The notes under the pieces are model-generated. The model saw only the letters and a program-made list of their open reading frames with translations, searched no databases and was not told the DNA's origin. From Phycisphaerales bacterium (GTDB lineage: Bacteria > Planctomycetota > Phycisphaerae > Phycisphaerales > UBA1924): a stretch of DNA of 5,933 nt. Below, piece by piece: positions 5,709 through 5,933 of the stretch. Position numbers and translations under genes: made by a program. Where the stretch lies: contig JAJDDL010000450.1 of assembly GCA_029260335.1 (NCBI GenBank), forward strand, positions 1 through 5,933, given 5' to 3'. Each line of letters begins with the position of its first letter. The first letter of the stretch is position 1.

Positions 5709-5933
5709 TTACGTCGCCTCAATCAGATCCTCGACCCCGAGCGAGCGGTCGGGGACTTGAAACATGCCGCCGTCGACCGTTGCGCCGGATTCGATCTGGA
5801 TGCTCGCGGCGTTGCAGTCGCCTTTCCAGTTTGCAGTGCGGAGGATGCGGACGCGGGAGCCGTTGACCATTTTGGCGTGGAGGGTGCCGCTGACATCGAT
5901 GCCGCCGTGGGCCTCGACGAGGTCGGCGATGAC
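5709..5933 (-). CDS. Bactofilin-like cytoskeletal protein, C-terminal part
   Basis: The last 74 codons of a minus-strand gene are present; the 5' part lies beyond the window's right edge and the stop is TAA at 5711-5709. The frame begins VIADLVEAHGGIDVSGTLHA and continues with short, glycine-punctuated beta-strand repeats: VSGTLHAKMVNGS, WKGDCNAASIQIESGATVDGG. This alternation of hydrophobic pairs and G-x-V/I turns matches the right-handed beta-helix of bactofilins (DUF583, polymer-forming cytoskeletal family), which assemble without nucleotide into filaments at the membrane. The tail after the helix (MFQVPDRSLGVEDLIEAT) is polar and ends soon after the last repeat, as is usual. A different beta-helix protein cannot be excluded from 74 residues. 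It is upstream of, and probably cotranscribed with, the phosphatase gene. Confidence 0.75.
   Translation of the reverse strand, partial: VIADLVEAHGGIDVSGTLHAKMVNGSRVRILRTANWKGDCNAASIQIESGATVDGGMFQVPDRSLGVEDLIEAT

Overview
The window is about 60% GC and looks like chromosomal DNA from a free-living Gram-negative-type bacterium. My best guess is a planctomycete, possibly of the Phycisphaerae. The reasons are the mix of families (FHA-sensor-SpoIIE phosphatase, bactofilin, secreted S9 peptidase, BCS1-like AAA ATPase) and a short intergenic motif at about 4005-4028 that resembles, from memory, a dispersed repeat of planctomycete genomes. The assignment is an inference and was not tested by any search.

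Layout: (1) Bases 1-393 hold no long gene. They do hold a promoter-like element, a strong Shine-Dalgarno sequence, a 9-codon open frame and a stable bulged hairpin in a row, plus three other inverted repeats. (2) 394-1611 (+) encodes a membrane-anchored BCS1-like AAA ATPase, followed by a clear Rho-independent terminator. (3) 1739-3760 (-) encodes an exported S9-family (acylaminoacyl/dipeptidyl-peptidase type) serine peptidase with a beta-propeller; it converges on the ATPase gene. (4) 3761-4047 is a non-coding gap with a strong RBS for the peptidase gene and several inverted repeats, including the possible dispersed repeat. (5) 4048-5670 (-) encodes an FHA / GAF-like / SpoIIE-type PP2C serine-threonine phosphatase. 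(6) 5709-5933 (-) is the C-terminal end of a bactofilin-like cytoskeletal protein, cut by the window edge and lying 38 bases upstream of the phosphatase gene.

How the genes fit together: the bactofilin and phosphatase genes are co-directional and close, so they are probably one transcription unit, which would join a polymer-forming scaffold to phospho-signalling. The peptidase gene is separated from them by 287 bases and has its own strong RBS, so it is probably expressed separately. The ATPase gene stands alone on the opposite strand behind the structured leader. I see no mobile element, CRISPR array, tRNA or rRNA. I did not find a clear new multi-gene system; the most unusual parts are the structured leader ahead of the ATPase gene and the bactofilin-phosphatase pairing.
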